DNA of 64,000 nt from Erythroxylum novogranatense (Eukaryota > Streptophyta > Magnoliopsida > Malpighiales > Erythroxylaceae), in the NCBI GenBank assembly GCA_029891385.1, contig CM057230.1, forward strand, positions 48,587,414-48,651,413, read 5' to 3'. The notes beneath the pieces are model-generated. The model had not been told where the DNA came from and made no database searches. It was given only the letters and a program-made list of their open reading frames with translations. A program made the translations under genes and the position numbers. Positions 55,350-64,000 of this stretch are shown one piece after another. Within the stretch, counting starts at the first letter, position 1. The number at the start of each line of letters is the position of its first letter.

Positions 55350-55904
55350 AATGATGATTAAAACGACGTCGTTTAATTATCAGTTAAACGTTTAAATGAT
55401 AATCAAAATGATGCCATTTTGGTTATTATTAAAACATCCCAAATAATAACCCATACGACGTCGTTTTCCTTTTTAACTATACGATGTTGTATGGTCCAAC
55501 TTGAAACATTTAAAACTTCAACAAAACGACGTCGTATGGTTGAATAATTATATGACATCGTTTTGTTTATCAATTCAATGTCTACAAAATTCACAAAACA
55601 ACGTCGTATGGTTTCAAACCTATACGACGTCATTTTGATAACTTCAATCCTACAGCCTAACGACATCGTTTTATTGGGGTTAGAATCCGACGACTGTAAC
55701 AAAATTTTACTGACATATTTACCGACAAAAATGTTTGTCGATAAAACTCCTTGCTTGATTTTAGCGACGGAATGTATTACCGTCGCCAAAGTAACATTCC
55801 ACAATCAACATTGCCGACATCTATAGTTCGTCCGTCAATAATTGCCCGTGATTTTTACTTCCGTCGGTAAATGTTTGTCGCCAATTTACAGTTTTCTTGT
55901 AGTG
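55350..55904. repeat. CACTA right subterminal repeats with ACGACGTCGT palindromes
   Basis: Between 55360 and 55660 there are at least eight copies of the 10-base palindrome ACGACGTCGT or one- to two-base variants, often as AAAACGACGTCGTATGG. From about 55690 to the end CGTCGGTAA-like words take over, as at the left end. The palindromes are absent from the left subterminal region. Confidence 0.88.
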
Positions 55905-56384
55905 ATTGATAAGTTGGAGTCTTCTTGTAAATGAGAGTGACTTATTGCACCAATTGTCAATCCTTTTTATAAACTTAGTAATTTAGGGCAAAACATAGTG
56001 AATGTTGGCCTTTTATAGGAGCCGGTACTTCCTAAGTAAGTAAATGACATTTTTTTCTCCTTTAAGCTAGAGATTAAAGAGAATCAATCAGATAACTATG
56101 AAGTAAAAGCTAAAATAAAGTAACTATTTTTCTATTTATTCATAGTTAGATTAGGTATCTTCCTTAATATCTCCACAAGAGTTTTTAGTTATCTTATTTG
56201 GCACTGAAATATTTGAGGTTCATTATATTATCGATCATATTATTTTGTAACAAAAGTTTGTTTATTGGATTAAATTACAAAATCTTACAAAATGTTATCA
56301 ATTAAAATCCAAAATTCAAGTGTTACAATCGCATATATAACTTTTAAAATAACGTTGTATAAAATGAGGAGACCTAATAAAAAT
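55905..56384. other. Flank right of the CACTA, nothing recognised
   Basis: Should be the continuation of the sequence interrupted at 42114. Non-coding. Confidence 0.35.
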
Positions 56385-56885
56385 TTTAGAATAAAAGACA
56401 TAAACCTCCTTTATAGGTTAAAGAACTTTTGAAAACTCCTTAATCTTTAAAAGTCTAAAAAACTCCTAATTTTTAGTTTTTAGGAAAACACCTCTTAGAT
56501 TTTGGTTAAAAATAACGACAAAATACATATGGTATGAATATCACACTTATACCAATTCACTGTAGTTTACATAATGATTCAAGTTAATTCTTAAACTCGT
56601 CAAATCAAATTAATTAAATTTAATTCAAACTAATAATTTATAATAATTATCTTAAATCATTAATTAAGTCGACTCTAAAACTGAATTAGGATACCACACT
56701 AGTAACATTTTATTAGTTTATATTCAATATTAATAGTGTGTCTATTTCATAGTTAATTTTAATCAAAGTTTTAAAAATGAATTTTTCTGAAAAGTTAAAA
56801 ATTAAAAGATATTTTTAATTTAAAGGATTAAGAGAATTTTTAAAAAATTTAAATTATAAAAATCTGTATCTCTTATCTAAAATTA
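56385..56885. mobile_element. Fold-back MITE, copy 2
   Basis: Imperfect inverted repeat of about 0.5 kb centred near 56640, homologous to 34253-34757. The left arm has 'tttggttaaaaataacgac' and 'tatggtatgaatatcac'; the right arm has their complements. Ends are approximate. Confidence 0.7.
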
Positions 56886-57287
56886 TATTTGGAGCCTATC
56901 TACCATACTTGGGATAAAAGTTGAGAATTTTCTCTTTCTAGGTCGATCAGTACTGCAACTTTTAGTACTGCTGACGAGATTATCGCATTTCCACCGACGA
57001 TCTGGTCAAGAACTTATTATCTAAATTCATCCATTCTCATGAATATTTGGTTGAAAGTAGATTGTTCGAATTGAAGGTTACCGCCACATTCCTTCCTGAA
57101 AAAAAAAAAAAAAAAAAAAACAAGAACAAATGCCTTTGAATTTATATAGTGATAGATTAGAGGCATTGCAGTATTTAAGAGTACACTTCTTCTTCTTCTT
57201 TTCTTTTGGGTTTGTAAAAGTAAAACTACTATGAACATTCTCTAATCTATGTTTTCTTTTGCAAGCAAAATAATCATTTAGGGTTGA
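56886..57287 (-). other. Region downstream of the HD-Zip exon
   Basis: Expected to contain the minus-strand 3' UTR. Includes a run of about 22 A at 57100-57121. No gene. Confidence 0.4.
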
Positions 57288-57621
57288 CTAACAAGCAGCT
57301 GAAGGTTGTCTTGATTGGAGGGTGGGCGTCCCAACTTTAGACGACAAGGTGACAACTGCGGCGGCGGCGGAGGTGGTGGTTGTGAGGGTGGGACCCCCTC
57401 TGTCGACCGTGGTAGTGGTCACGCGCTCGCAACGAGGACACATGCTAAGGGTTGATGCTGGTAGAGGCTCGCAAGTGTGAGGAGATAAAACGGTTGGTGG
57501 ACCAACCTTCAAAGCCCTAAGCTCTTCTACTTCCCTTTGCAGCCTCCTGTTTTGTTCTGTTAGAGAACCGAACCATCTCTTCAGGTACTCGCACTCAATC
57601 TCTGTCTGTTTCAGCTTGCTC
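57288..57621 (-). CDS. HD-Zip class II transcription factor, last exon only
   Basis: On the minus strand an AG acceptor (57622-57623 on the plus strand) opens an exon of 111 residues that ends in TAG at 57288-57290. It starts [19 protein letters not shown] and continues [20 protein letters not shown], the leucine zipper that directly follows the homeodomain in HD-Zip II proteins. Then [20 protein letters not shown] leads into CPRCERV, the class II CPSCE redox motif with Arg for Ser. A Thr/Ser/Ala-rich tail follows. It most resembles the ATHB-17 and rice HOX3 group. The family binds a CAATNATTG-type site as dimers and usually represses, for example in shade and developmental responses. The homeodomain exon is not within the 6.4 kb upstream in this window, so the intron must be long or the gene is truncated. 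Confidence 0.88.
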
Positions 57622-58744
57622 CTGAAAAATAAATATGTTGACCATCTGTGACATTAAGAAAGAAGTCTAAACCAGCGTACGTCTAATAACAATCGACTTC
57701 CTAGACATTCAAACTTCAAATGTGTTTGAAAAAAAAAAGAGACTATATATACCGATATATACAAGTCTGTATACTAATTTATTTTCTGGTAACCGTGTGC
57801 TTGATTGGGTTTAAGTTGTGCACCTTTCACTACGTACTCTACTAATTGAAAGTAATTACAGGAAAGGAAATCAGATTGAAACCTAGACGACCACCAACAA
57901 ATTAAAAGTTTAAGGTAATGTGACTCAAACACTCTAAAAGTTCTATAAATCACTAGCTAGTGCATGCATGCATCAAATTTGTGAATGAGACTAATTAAGT
58001 GTGGCAATGTATTAACTAACTAGCAAAAATAGATTAGATTGGTCTAATTGGTTGGGTGGAAAAGAACAAAATAATCATAAATTCTTCAGTATGAGTTTTC
58101 TTTTCCGAGCAATGATTCACAACAAAAGATAGTTGGTAGCCATGGATATTGGACACTTTGTTAGAGTATTTCGGTCTTCCTTTGCGGCCTTACTGGGTGT
58201 AATAAGTAGATGCACTAGCAACCATTTTCCTGTCATGATTAAGCACCTGCAAACCATTTGAAATATCCAAATTTGCATTTATTTAGTTTTGGGTACTTGT
58301 GGAAAAGGCTTTAATTTTGACTCACCAATCAATAATTCATCCTAGTAAAGTGATGGCCTTTCGGTTCAATTTAAGACGACCTTTTATAAGTCTTCCTTTA
58401 AGAAACAATCAAGAAGTTTGTAGGTTTTAACATTACCACAGATCGAGTCCCTTTTCTTATATAGAATAGAACAAAAAAGACTCCAGCAAAGTGTAGTTAG
58501 ACAGACCCATTTTGCAGTGTTACGTTTCACGAATTAAGAATGCGTTGCCTTTCTTGATATCGTTCAATAATGCTAATGTATGACGATAGCAAACAAACAT
58601 GAAATTATGGTTAGTCCAAAGAATGATGCGTCAAAAGGAACACCTATTAGAGAGTCATGATATGACTAGCACACGAGGCAAATTAGTCCAAAAGAAAATC
58701 AATACCCAACCATTCCGTATTTGAATTATAAATAATTCACAAAA

Positions 58745-58778
<34 letters not shown>

Positions 58779-59123
58779 CGGTTGACATGACATCTATAGA
58801 CAATCATCATTATATCGGTTCACAAAGGAGAGTTCACGAAATAACCTCATCATGTGATTGTTCATAAACATGCTGAGGCCTGAGCCACCTGTCTGTTACG
58901 TGTCAGACTGGAATGTTAATTTTATTAAAATTTTAGATCCTGAAGGGAAAGATATATATATAACATCAGAAAAAATCAGCATTTCTTTTAAGTCGTTCAG
59001 TTTTCAGGTGGAATCTTCAATGCATAGCTACAGCCACAGCTACATTCAGATGATATATATATATTCTTTTGAAACATTCAAAACTCCTTTCTCAATCCAA
59101 AATTTTCATTCAATGCATTCATC
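57622..59123 (-). other. HD-Zip intron (left part)
   Basis: Non-coding. Contains a (CA)n(TA)n microsatellite at about 58744-58779. Plus-strand ORF 58858-59136 is not supported by any family. Confidence 0.4.
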
Positions 59124-59347
59124 TGTTGAAGAATAATTCGTAGTTGCTAGTTTGTAGGGATTTTTTCTGTTTCCTAATAATCTGCAGTATCTAAGTAGAT
59201 CAGAGTAGTGCAGCAGTGATTCCATTTTTTCCTCTTTGTTCTGTTTCATGTAAGCCTATTAAAAGGCCGTATCTATTCAATAAGATGACACTCGGTGATC
59301 AACTTTCTCATAATACTCTGCTGTAAGTTTTTGTGTTTGATCCAACA
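59124..59347 (+). repeat. Copia 5' LTR
   Basis: 224 bases, with TG..CA ends. Contains 'tattaaaaggccg' as a possible promoter core and 'aataagatg' near the expected R/U5 area. The primer site begins at 59348. Confidence 0.95.
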
Positions 59348-59394
59348 TTTGGTATCGAGAGCCGGTGGATACACGTGAGAAAACAAAATAAAAA

Positions 59395-60190
59395 TGAGTG
59401 AGAGAACAGCTCTAGGGAATGGGAGTGCAATGAGTGATACACGTCCTCTTATACCTATTTTCATAGGCGAAGGATACGAATTTTGAGTATTCAGTATGAA
59501 AACCTATTACGATCACAGATTTGTGGGATTTCGTTGAAAGAGGATATGAAGATCCGATGATGATGAAGTGAGATTGAAAGAAAACGAAGAAAGATGCCAA
59601 GGCTCTTGTGATCATCCAAAAGTATGCATGACAGTATTTTCTCGAGGATTGCTTCTGCTACAACATCCAAACAGGCTTGGTCAGTTCTTCAAAAGGAGTA
59701 TCAGGGTGATTCTAAGGTAAAAGTGGTCAGGCTTCAATCTCTACGCAGGGAATTCGAGACTCTGTTGATGAAGAATGGTGAGACAGTAGCTGAATTTCTT
59801 TCTAGAACCATGGCCATTGTAAGTCAAATGCGGTCTTATGGTGAGATAATCTGTGATCAAACAATTGTTGAAAAGGTACTTAGAAGCTTAAATCCTAAAT
59901 TTGATCATGTTGTGGCTGCAATAGAGGAATCAAAAGATCTTTCGAATTTTTCATTTGATGAATTAATGGGATCCTTACAAGCTCATGAAGTGCGAATTAA
60001 TAGGACAGTGGAGCAAACTGAGGAAAAAGCTTTTCAAGTTAAAGACATACCCAGTAGAGATGGAGAGACATCCACATTTAGAGGGCGAGGAAGAGGCAGT
60101 CCTCGTGGACGTGGACGTGGTCGTGGCTATGGACGAGGACGTGGTCGAAGCGAGGTCCAGTGTTATCGGTCAAACGATATGGGCACATAA
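59395..60190 (+). pseudogene. Copia gag with RGG-like nucleocapsid, broken
   Basis: The likely original start is the ATG at 59395 (MSERTALGNGSAMSD, then PIFIGEGYEF). A TGA follows directly after GEGYEF where Trp is normal, and a frameshift leads into the long frame 59624-60190. That frame holds the UBN2 gag domain (SKQAWSVLQKEYQGDSKVK, LQSLRREFETLLM, IVEKVLRSLNPKFDHVVAAI) and an Arg-Gly repeat tail (RGRGRGSPRGRGRGRGYG). The CCHC zinc knuckle is split by a one-base frameshift near 60170: QCY lies in this frame and KRYGHIRDCW in the next. Gag would package element RNA in virus-like particles; this copy cannot make it whole. Confidence 0.88.
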
Positions 60191-61503
60191 GGGATTGTTG
60201 GTATAATGACCAACAAGCAAATATTGTTACAGAAACAGAGGAAGGAGAAGAAGATGAAGTGTCCAGATTATTCATGGCGCATTCAGTGGATTCACATCAA
60301 TCTAAAAGCCTTTGGTTTTTAGATAGCGGATGTTCAAATCACATGACTCCATCAAAACACATCTTTCAGGACATCGATGAGACTAACAAGCTAACGGTTC
60401 AGCTTGGTAATGACAAAGAAGTGAAGGTAGAAGGGAAAGGAACAATAAAGATTTTGATAGCTCAAGGTAAGTATAAGTTTCTCGATGATGTACAGTATGT
60501 GCCAGAACTAGGATATAATCTCTTGAGTGTTGGCCAATTAATATCCTCGGGTTATTCTCTTTTGTTTGATGATGGTAAATGCACAATTATGGATAAGAAA
60601 TCAGGCCAAGTCCTAATGCATGTGTCCATGACAAAGAACAAGATGTTCCCGCTTGATGTTTCAACGATGACTGGGTGTGCTCTTGTAGCTAAAGAAGAAG
60701 GTGACTCGCAAATTTGGCACTTGAGATATGGACATCTAAATTTCAGAAGCTTGCAACTTCTAAAGGAGAAAGGTATGGTTATTGGTTTACCAAAACTTGG
60801 AAATGTTAAATTATGTGAAGGATGTATATATGGTAAACATGTTAGAAAATCCTTTCCTAACAGTGCATGGAGAGCATCAAATTGTCTCGAACTGATTCAT
60901 GCTGATTTATGTGGTCCAATGCAAACAAAGTCATTAGGTGGAAGTTTGTATTTTTTACTGTTTACCGATGATTTTAGTAGAATGTCTTGGGTATATTTTT
61001 TGGAAAATAAATCAGAAACTTTTGAAAGATTTAAACATTTTAAGGCCAAGGTGGAGAAGCAACAAGGAGTTTATATCAAGAATCTCAGAACTGATAGAGG
61101 AGGAGAGTTTTTGAATAATCAATTTAAGACATTCTGCGAAGAAGCTGGCATACATAGAGAATTAACAACTCCATACACCCCTGAGCAAAATGGAGTGGCG
61201 GAAAGGAAAAATAGGACTGTTGTGGAAATGGCCAGAAGCATGATGAAATCGAAAAGTTTGTCTAACAAATTCTGGGCTGAAGCTGTCGCAAGTTCTGTAT
61301 ATCTTCTAAATCTTGCTCCAACAAAGGCGGTTCTTGATCGAACGCCATATGAAGCTTGGACAGGAAGGAAACCAACTGTAAGTCACTTGAGAATTTTTGG
61401 ATGTACTGCATATGCTTTAATAAATTCTCAATCTAGGCAAAAGCTAGATGAAAATCACAAAATGCATTTTGTGGGTTATTGCACTCAATCTAAAGCGTCA
61501 TGA
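60160..61503 (+). pseudogene. Copia protease-integrase section of pol
   Basis: Continuous 447-residue frame. It has the zinc-knuckle half (KRYGHIRDCWYN) and the aspartic protease with DSGCSNHM at about residues 56-63 in place of the usual DSG. A GAG-pre-integrase block follows (IWHLRYGHLNFRSL, LCEGCIYGKHVRKSF: HH-CC zinc finger). The integrase core has catalytic Asp in LIHADLCGPM, Asp in LRTDRGGEFL and Glu in TPEQNGVAERKNRT. The frame closes at a TGA (61501-61503) after VGYCTQSKAS, in the place of a conserved Arg codon before LFD, so a CGA to TGA change is likely. Confidence 0.93.
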
Positions 61504-62640
61504 TTATTCGATCTCATTACAAGCAAAATTACGATAAGAAGGGATGTAATCTTCGATGAAAATTCGCTTGGGTTGATGAGCATAAGAAAGGCGTTCAGCG
61601 AAATGCACGAATGCAACTAAATGAAAGTCAAGATTCAACAATCTTCCAAAATAATGGTTCTGTGAGTAGCCCCAGTACAACCACAAATTCAGCAACGTCA
61701 TCACCAACTATTCCATCGACTCCTCAAAGACCTCTAACTCCATCTTCCTCTAGTTCGGATGAGACACCACCTCCAAGGGGATACAGGTCATTATCTCAAC
61801 TCTTAGAAACATGTCAATTTGCACTAAGTATCTGTGATCCAAACACGTATGAGGAGGCAGCTAAAAAAAGGGAGTGGCAGCAGGCAATGTTGGAAGAATT
61901 AAACAGTATAGAGAAAAATGAAACCTGGGAGTTATGTGAGTTACCTGCTGGAAAACAAGTCATAGGGTTGAAATGGGTGTTCAAGACCAAGATTGCATCT
62001 GATGGGAGTATTCAAAAATACAAAGCGCGGCTGGTAGCGAAGGGTTACGCACAGAAACAAGGTATCGATTTCGAAGAGACTTTTTCTCCTGTAGCACGTT
62101 TTGAAACAGTACGAATTATTTTAGCATTGGCAGCACAACTTCAATGGACAGTTTATCAATTTGATGTCAAATCGGCCTTCCTAAATGGAGATTTGATAGA
62201 AGAAGTTTATGTAGCTCAGCCTCCAGGATTTATTGTGAAAGGAAAAGAAGAAAAGATCTACAAGTTGAAGAAAGCATTATATGGCTTGAAACAGGCTCCG
62301 CGGGCGTGGTATAGCAAGATAGATGGATACTTCCAAGAGAATGGATATCTAAGAAGCAATCATGAACCGACTTTGTATATAAAGAGGGAAGATACTAATA
62401 ACTTTATCATTGTGTGTCTTTACGTTGATGATATTATCTATACAAGCTCTTAACAATTTATTGGTTGAGTTCAAACCGGTATGATGCATCGGTTTGAAAT
62501 GATGAGACTTGGGTGTGCTACAATATTTTCTTGGCTTGGAGGTTCGACGAGATAGAAGGAGGATATTTGTGTCTCGGAAAAATATGCCAATGATCCGCTT
62601 ATGAAGTTTGGTATGATGAACTGTAATTCTGCAATCACAC
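61504..62640 (+). pseudogene. Copia reverse transcriptase section of pol
   Basis: After a short frameshifted linker, the 280-residue frame 61611-62453 carries a Ser/Pro/Thr spacer and then the RVT_2 domain: [79 protein letters not shown] and the catalytic YVDDI. It stops at a TAA just after YTSS; beyond it the thumb region (MMHRFEMMRLG) continues in shifted frames to about 62640. Confidence 0.93.
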
Positions 62641-63381
62641 TATGAACACCAATGAGAAATTGATACTTCAAGATGGAGAAGGATTTGCAGATCCTAAGAG
62701 GTACAGAAGCTTGGTAGGAGGATTGATTTATCTTACGCATACACGTCCTGATATAGTATTTTCAATTGGAGTAGTCTCAAGATTCATGCAAACACCATCT
62801 AAGATGCATTTCGGTGCAACCAAGAGAATTTTAAGGTATATTGCTGGAACAAGTGACTATGGCATTTGGTATGAAAGAAATCCCAACAGTAGATTATATG
62901 GCTTTACGGACAGTGATTGGGCAAGCTCAATAGATGATAGAAGAAGTGTTTCGCAAATGTCTTCATGTTGGGATCGGTGTGATTACATGGAGTTCAAAGA
63001 AACAACCTCTGATGAGCATTGTCCACCACGAAGCGAGTACTTAGCGACCACATCAAAGACGATGTCAAGCAATCTGGTTGAGGAGGATTTTGGCGAGTTG
63101 CATCATGAACAGAGAGGCGAACAACAATATTGTGTGACAATAAGTCAACAATCTTTATGACTAAGAATCCACCTACCACAAAGAGAACCAAACATATCGA
63201 CATAAGGTATCATTTCATTCGTGATCTTGTAGCAAAAGAGGAAATTACTTTGAAGTTTTGTGGCACTGAAGAACAGCTCGCTGATATTCTTACCAAGTCA
63301 TTGTCAAGAGAACGATTTTGCTACTTAAGGAGAATGCTAGGAGTAAGCAACTTCGAATTACGGGGGCGTGTTGAAGAATAA
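62641..63381 (+). pseudogene. Copia RNase H and C-terminus of pol
   Basis: 62642-62960 reads RYRSLVGGLIYLTHTRPDIV, RILRYIAGTSDYGIWYER and YGFTDSDWASSIDDRRSVS (RNase H Asp). A frameshift follows 'RRSVS', and 'SEYLATTS' and VEEDFGELHHEQRG lie in mixed frames. 63130-63381 restores the C-terminus: CDNKSTIFMTKNP, KRTKHIDIRYHFIRDLV, EEQLADILTKSL. At least two frameshifts prevent a functional product. Confidence 0.92.
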
Positions 63382-63593
63382 TTCGTAGTTGCTAGTTTGT
63401 AGGGATTTTTTCTGTTTCCTAATAATCTGCAGTATCTAAGTAGATCAGAGTAGTGCAAAGATGATTCCATTTTTTCCTCTTTGTTCTGTTTCATGTAAGC
63501 CTATTAAAAGGCCGTATCTATTCAATAAGATGACACTCAGTGATCAACTTTCTCATAATACTCTGCTGTAAGTTTTTTGTGTTTGATCCAACA
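63369..63593 (+). repeat. Copia 3' LTR
   Basis: 225 bases, nearly identical to the 5' LTR. The end of the RNase H frame runs slightly into it. Confidence 0.95.
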
Positions 63594-64000
63594 TCATCAA
63601 TAAATAATTGATTGTCAACTTCTACGTATCTTTCCTTCACCCTGGAAAAAGTAATATTTTTATCTTGCTTTACTACATGAAAAGGACATACTAACATCCC
63701 AAAACCTCTTTTCTACCTGAAACGTAGAGCACAAAGATAGCCCTAAGGTGCTTCGATCATGCATCTATATAAGGTGTAGAATAATTTAGGCCACGAAAAT
63801 GACCAAACCATCATAACATGTAAATCACGAATTTGGTACTGTTGTTGTCTTCGAGCTTATATTATATATATTGGAGCCAAAACCATTATTAAAGATCCAT
63901 CTCTTCCAAACTTTACGACAGTACGATATTTACGGGCTTAGAATCTGATTCAGATAATCTTCTTTTGTGATATTCTGTCAACTTTGATATCTACTCTACT
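63594..64000 (-). other. HD-Zip intron continuation to the window end
   Basis: Starts with the right target duplication TCATC. No exon, in particular no homeodomain codons, is seen on the minus strand. Confidence 0.45.

Larger units (their letters stand above)
42115..55904 (-). mobile_element. Complete CACTA (En/Spm) DNA transposon, 13,790 bp
   Basis: Left end CACTACAAGAAATC and right end GTTTTCTTGTAGTG form terminal inverted repeats of about 12 bases (CACTACAAGAAA). ATT stands on both sides (42112-42114 and 55905-55907), the 3-base duplication expected for this superfamily. Both subterminal regions are packed with CGTCGGTAA-type words. Inside are a TNP2-type transposase gene and a second TNPA-like gene, both on the minus strand, so the right end is the promoter end. 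Both genes have stops, so mobility would depend on a related active copy. Other transposons are nested in 50-54 kb. Confidence 0.96.
59124..63593 (+). mobile_element. Ty1/Copia retrotransposon, full structure, recently inactivated
   Basis: Two LTRs (59124-59347 and 63369-63593) start TGTTGAAG and end GATCCAACA. TCATC flanks both sides (59119-59123 and 63594-63598). The LTRs differ by about five substitutions, four of them clustered near base 90, and one T indel. The primer site TTTGGTATCGAGAGC follows the 5' LTR and a G-rich tract (cgggggcg) precedes the 3' LTR. The interior codes gag, protease, integrase, RT and RNase H in Copia order, with several stops and frameshifts. It lies antisense in the HD-Zip intron. 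Confidence 0.97.

Noticed and set aside
55403..55826. Overlapping 133- and 87-residue ORFs at the CACTA right end
   Set aside because: They are made by palindromic subterminal repeats, open on both strands.
57288..57512. Stand-alone 74-residue protein
   Set aside because: The frame extends upstream to a splice acceptor at 57622 and reads as the HD-Zip II zipper exon, so the internal Met is not the start.

Overview
The window is nuclear DNA of a flowering plant, most likely a eudicot. The evidence is GT..AG introns in recognisable plant genes (an ankyrin-PGG membrane protein, a small Sec14-like protein, the last exon of an HD-Zip II factor), AT-rich intergenic DNA, and a dense nested load of plant transposon types: Ty3/Gypsy and Ty1/Copia LTR elements, LINE remnants, CACTA, hAT and fold-back MITEs. 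There is no rRNA, tRNA, CRISPR or prokaryotic gene organisation. I do not name a species.

Layout. 1-16 kb is a transposon mosaic: a long LTR on the minus strand (1-3315), a dead LINE endonuclease fragment (about 3640-4415), LTR scraps with a tRNA-Asp-type primer site, a decayed Athila/Tat-like pol (5742-7890), four ~1 kb tandem repeats (8391-12350), a polypurine tract and a 2.1 kb 3' LTR (13143-15274). 16.8-19.6 kb holds an intact three-exon ankyrin-PGG gene whose model gives 532 residues. 19.6-24.2 kb is AT-rich intergenic DNA with a palindromic triplet microsatellite and a LINE tail. 24.75-35.8 kb is a six-exon Sec14/CRAL-TRIO gene (244 residues). A 444 bp hAT MITE with a perfect 8 bp target duplication sits just upstream of its ATG. 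Its last intron is 8.1 kb, swollen by a minus-strand Gypsy element, a nested long-LTR element with a 5 bp target duplication, and a fold-back MITE. 36.2-41.4 kb has a dead Copia fragment, an RRM pseudogene and an Athila/Tat-like LTR.

42,115-55,904 is one 13.8 kb CACTA (En/Spm) transposon with matching termini and an ATT target duplication. It carries decayed TNP2-type and TNPA-like genes on the minus strand, and a deleted Copia element lies inside it. 57.3-57.6 kb is the last exon (minus strand) of an HD-Zip II gene. The intron upstream of it contains a 4.5 kb Copia element (59,124-63,593) with near-identical LTRs and a TCATC target duplication, and the homeodomain exons are not in the window.

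The two complete host genes look functional. Nearly every transposon coding region has stops or frameshifts, so the elements appear non-autonomous or dead. I found no clearly new biological system. The most notable structures are the satellite-like array in a retrotransposon 3' region, the complete CACTA with different subterminal motifs at its two ends, the recurrent GATC-centred palindromes in several LTRs, and the host introns remodelled by nested insertions.
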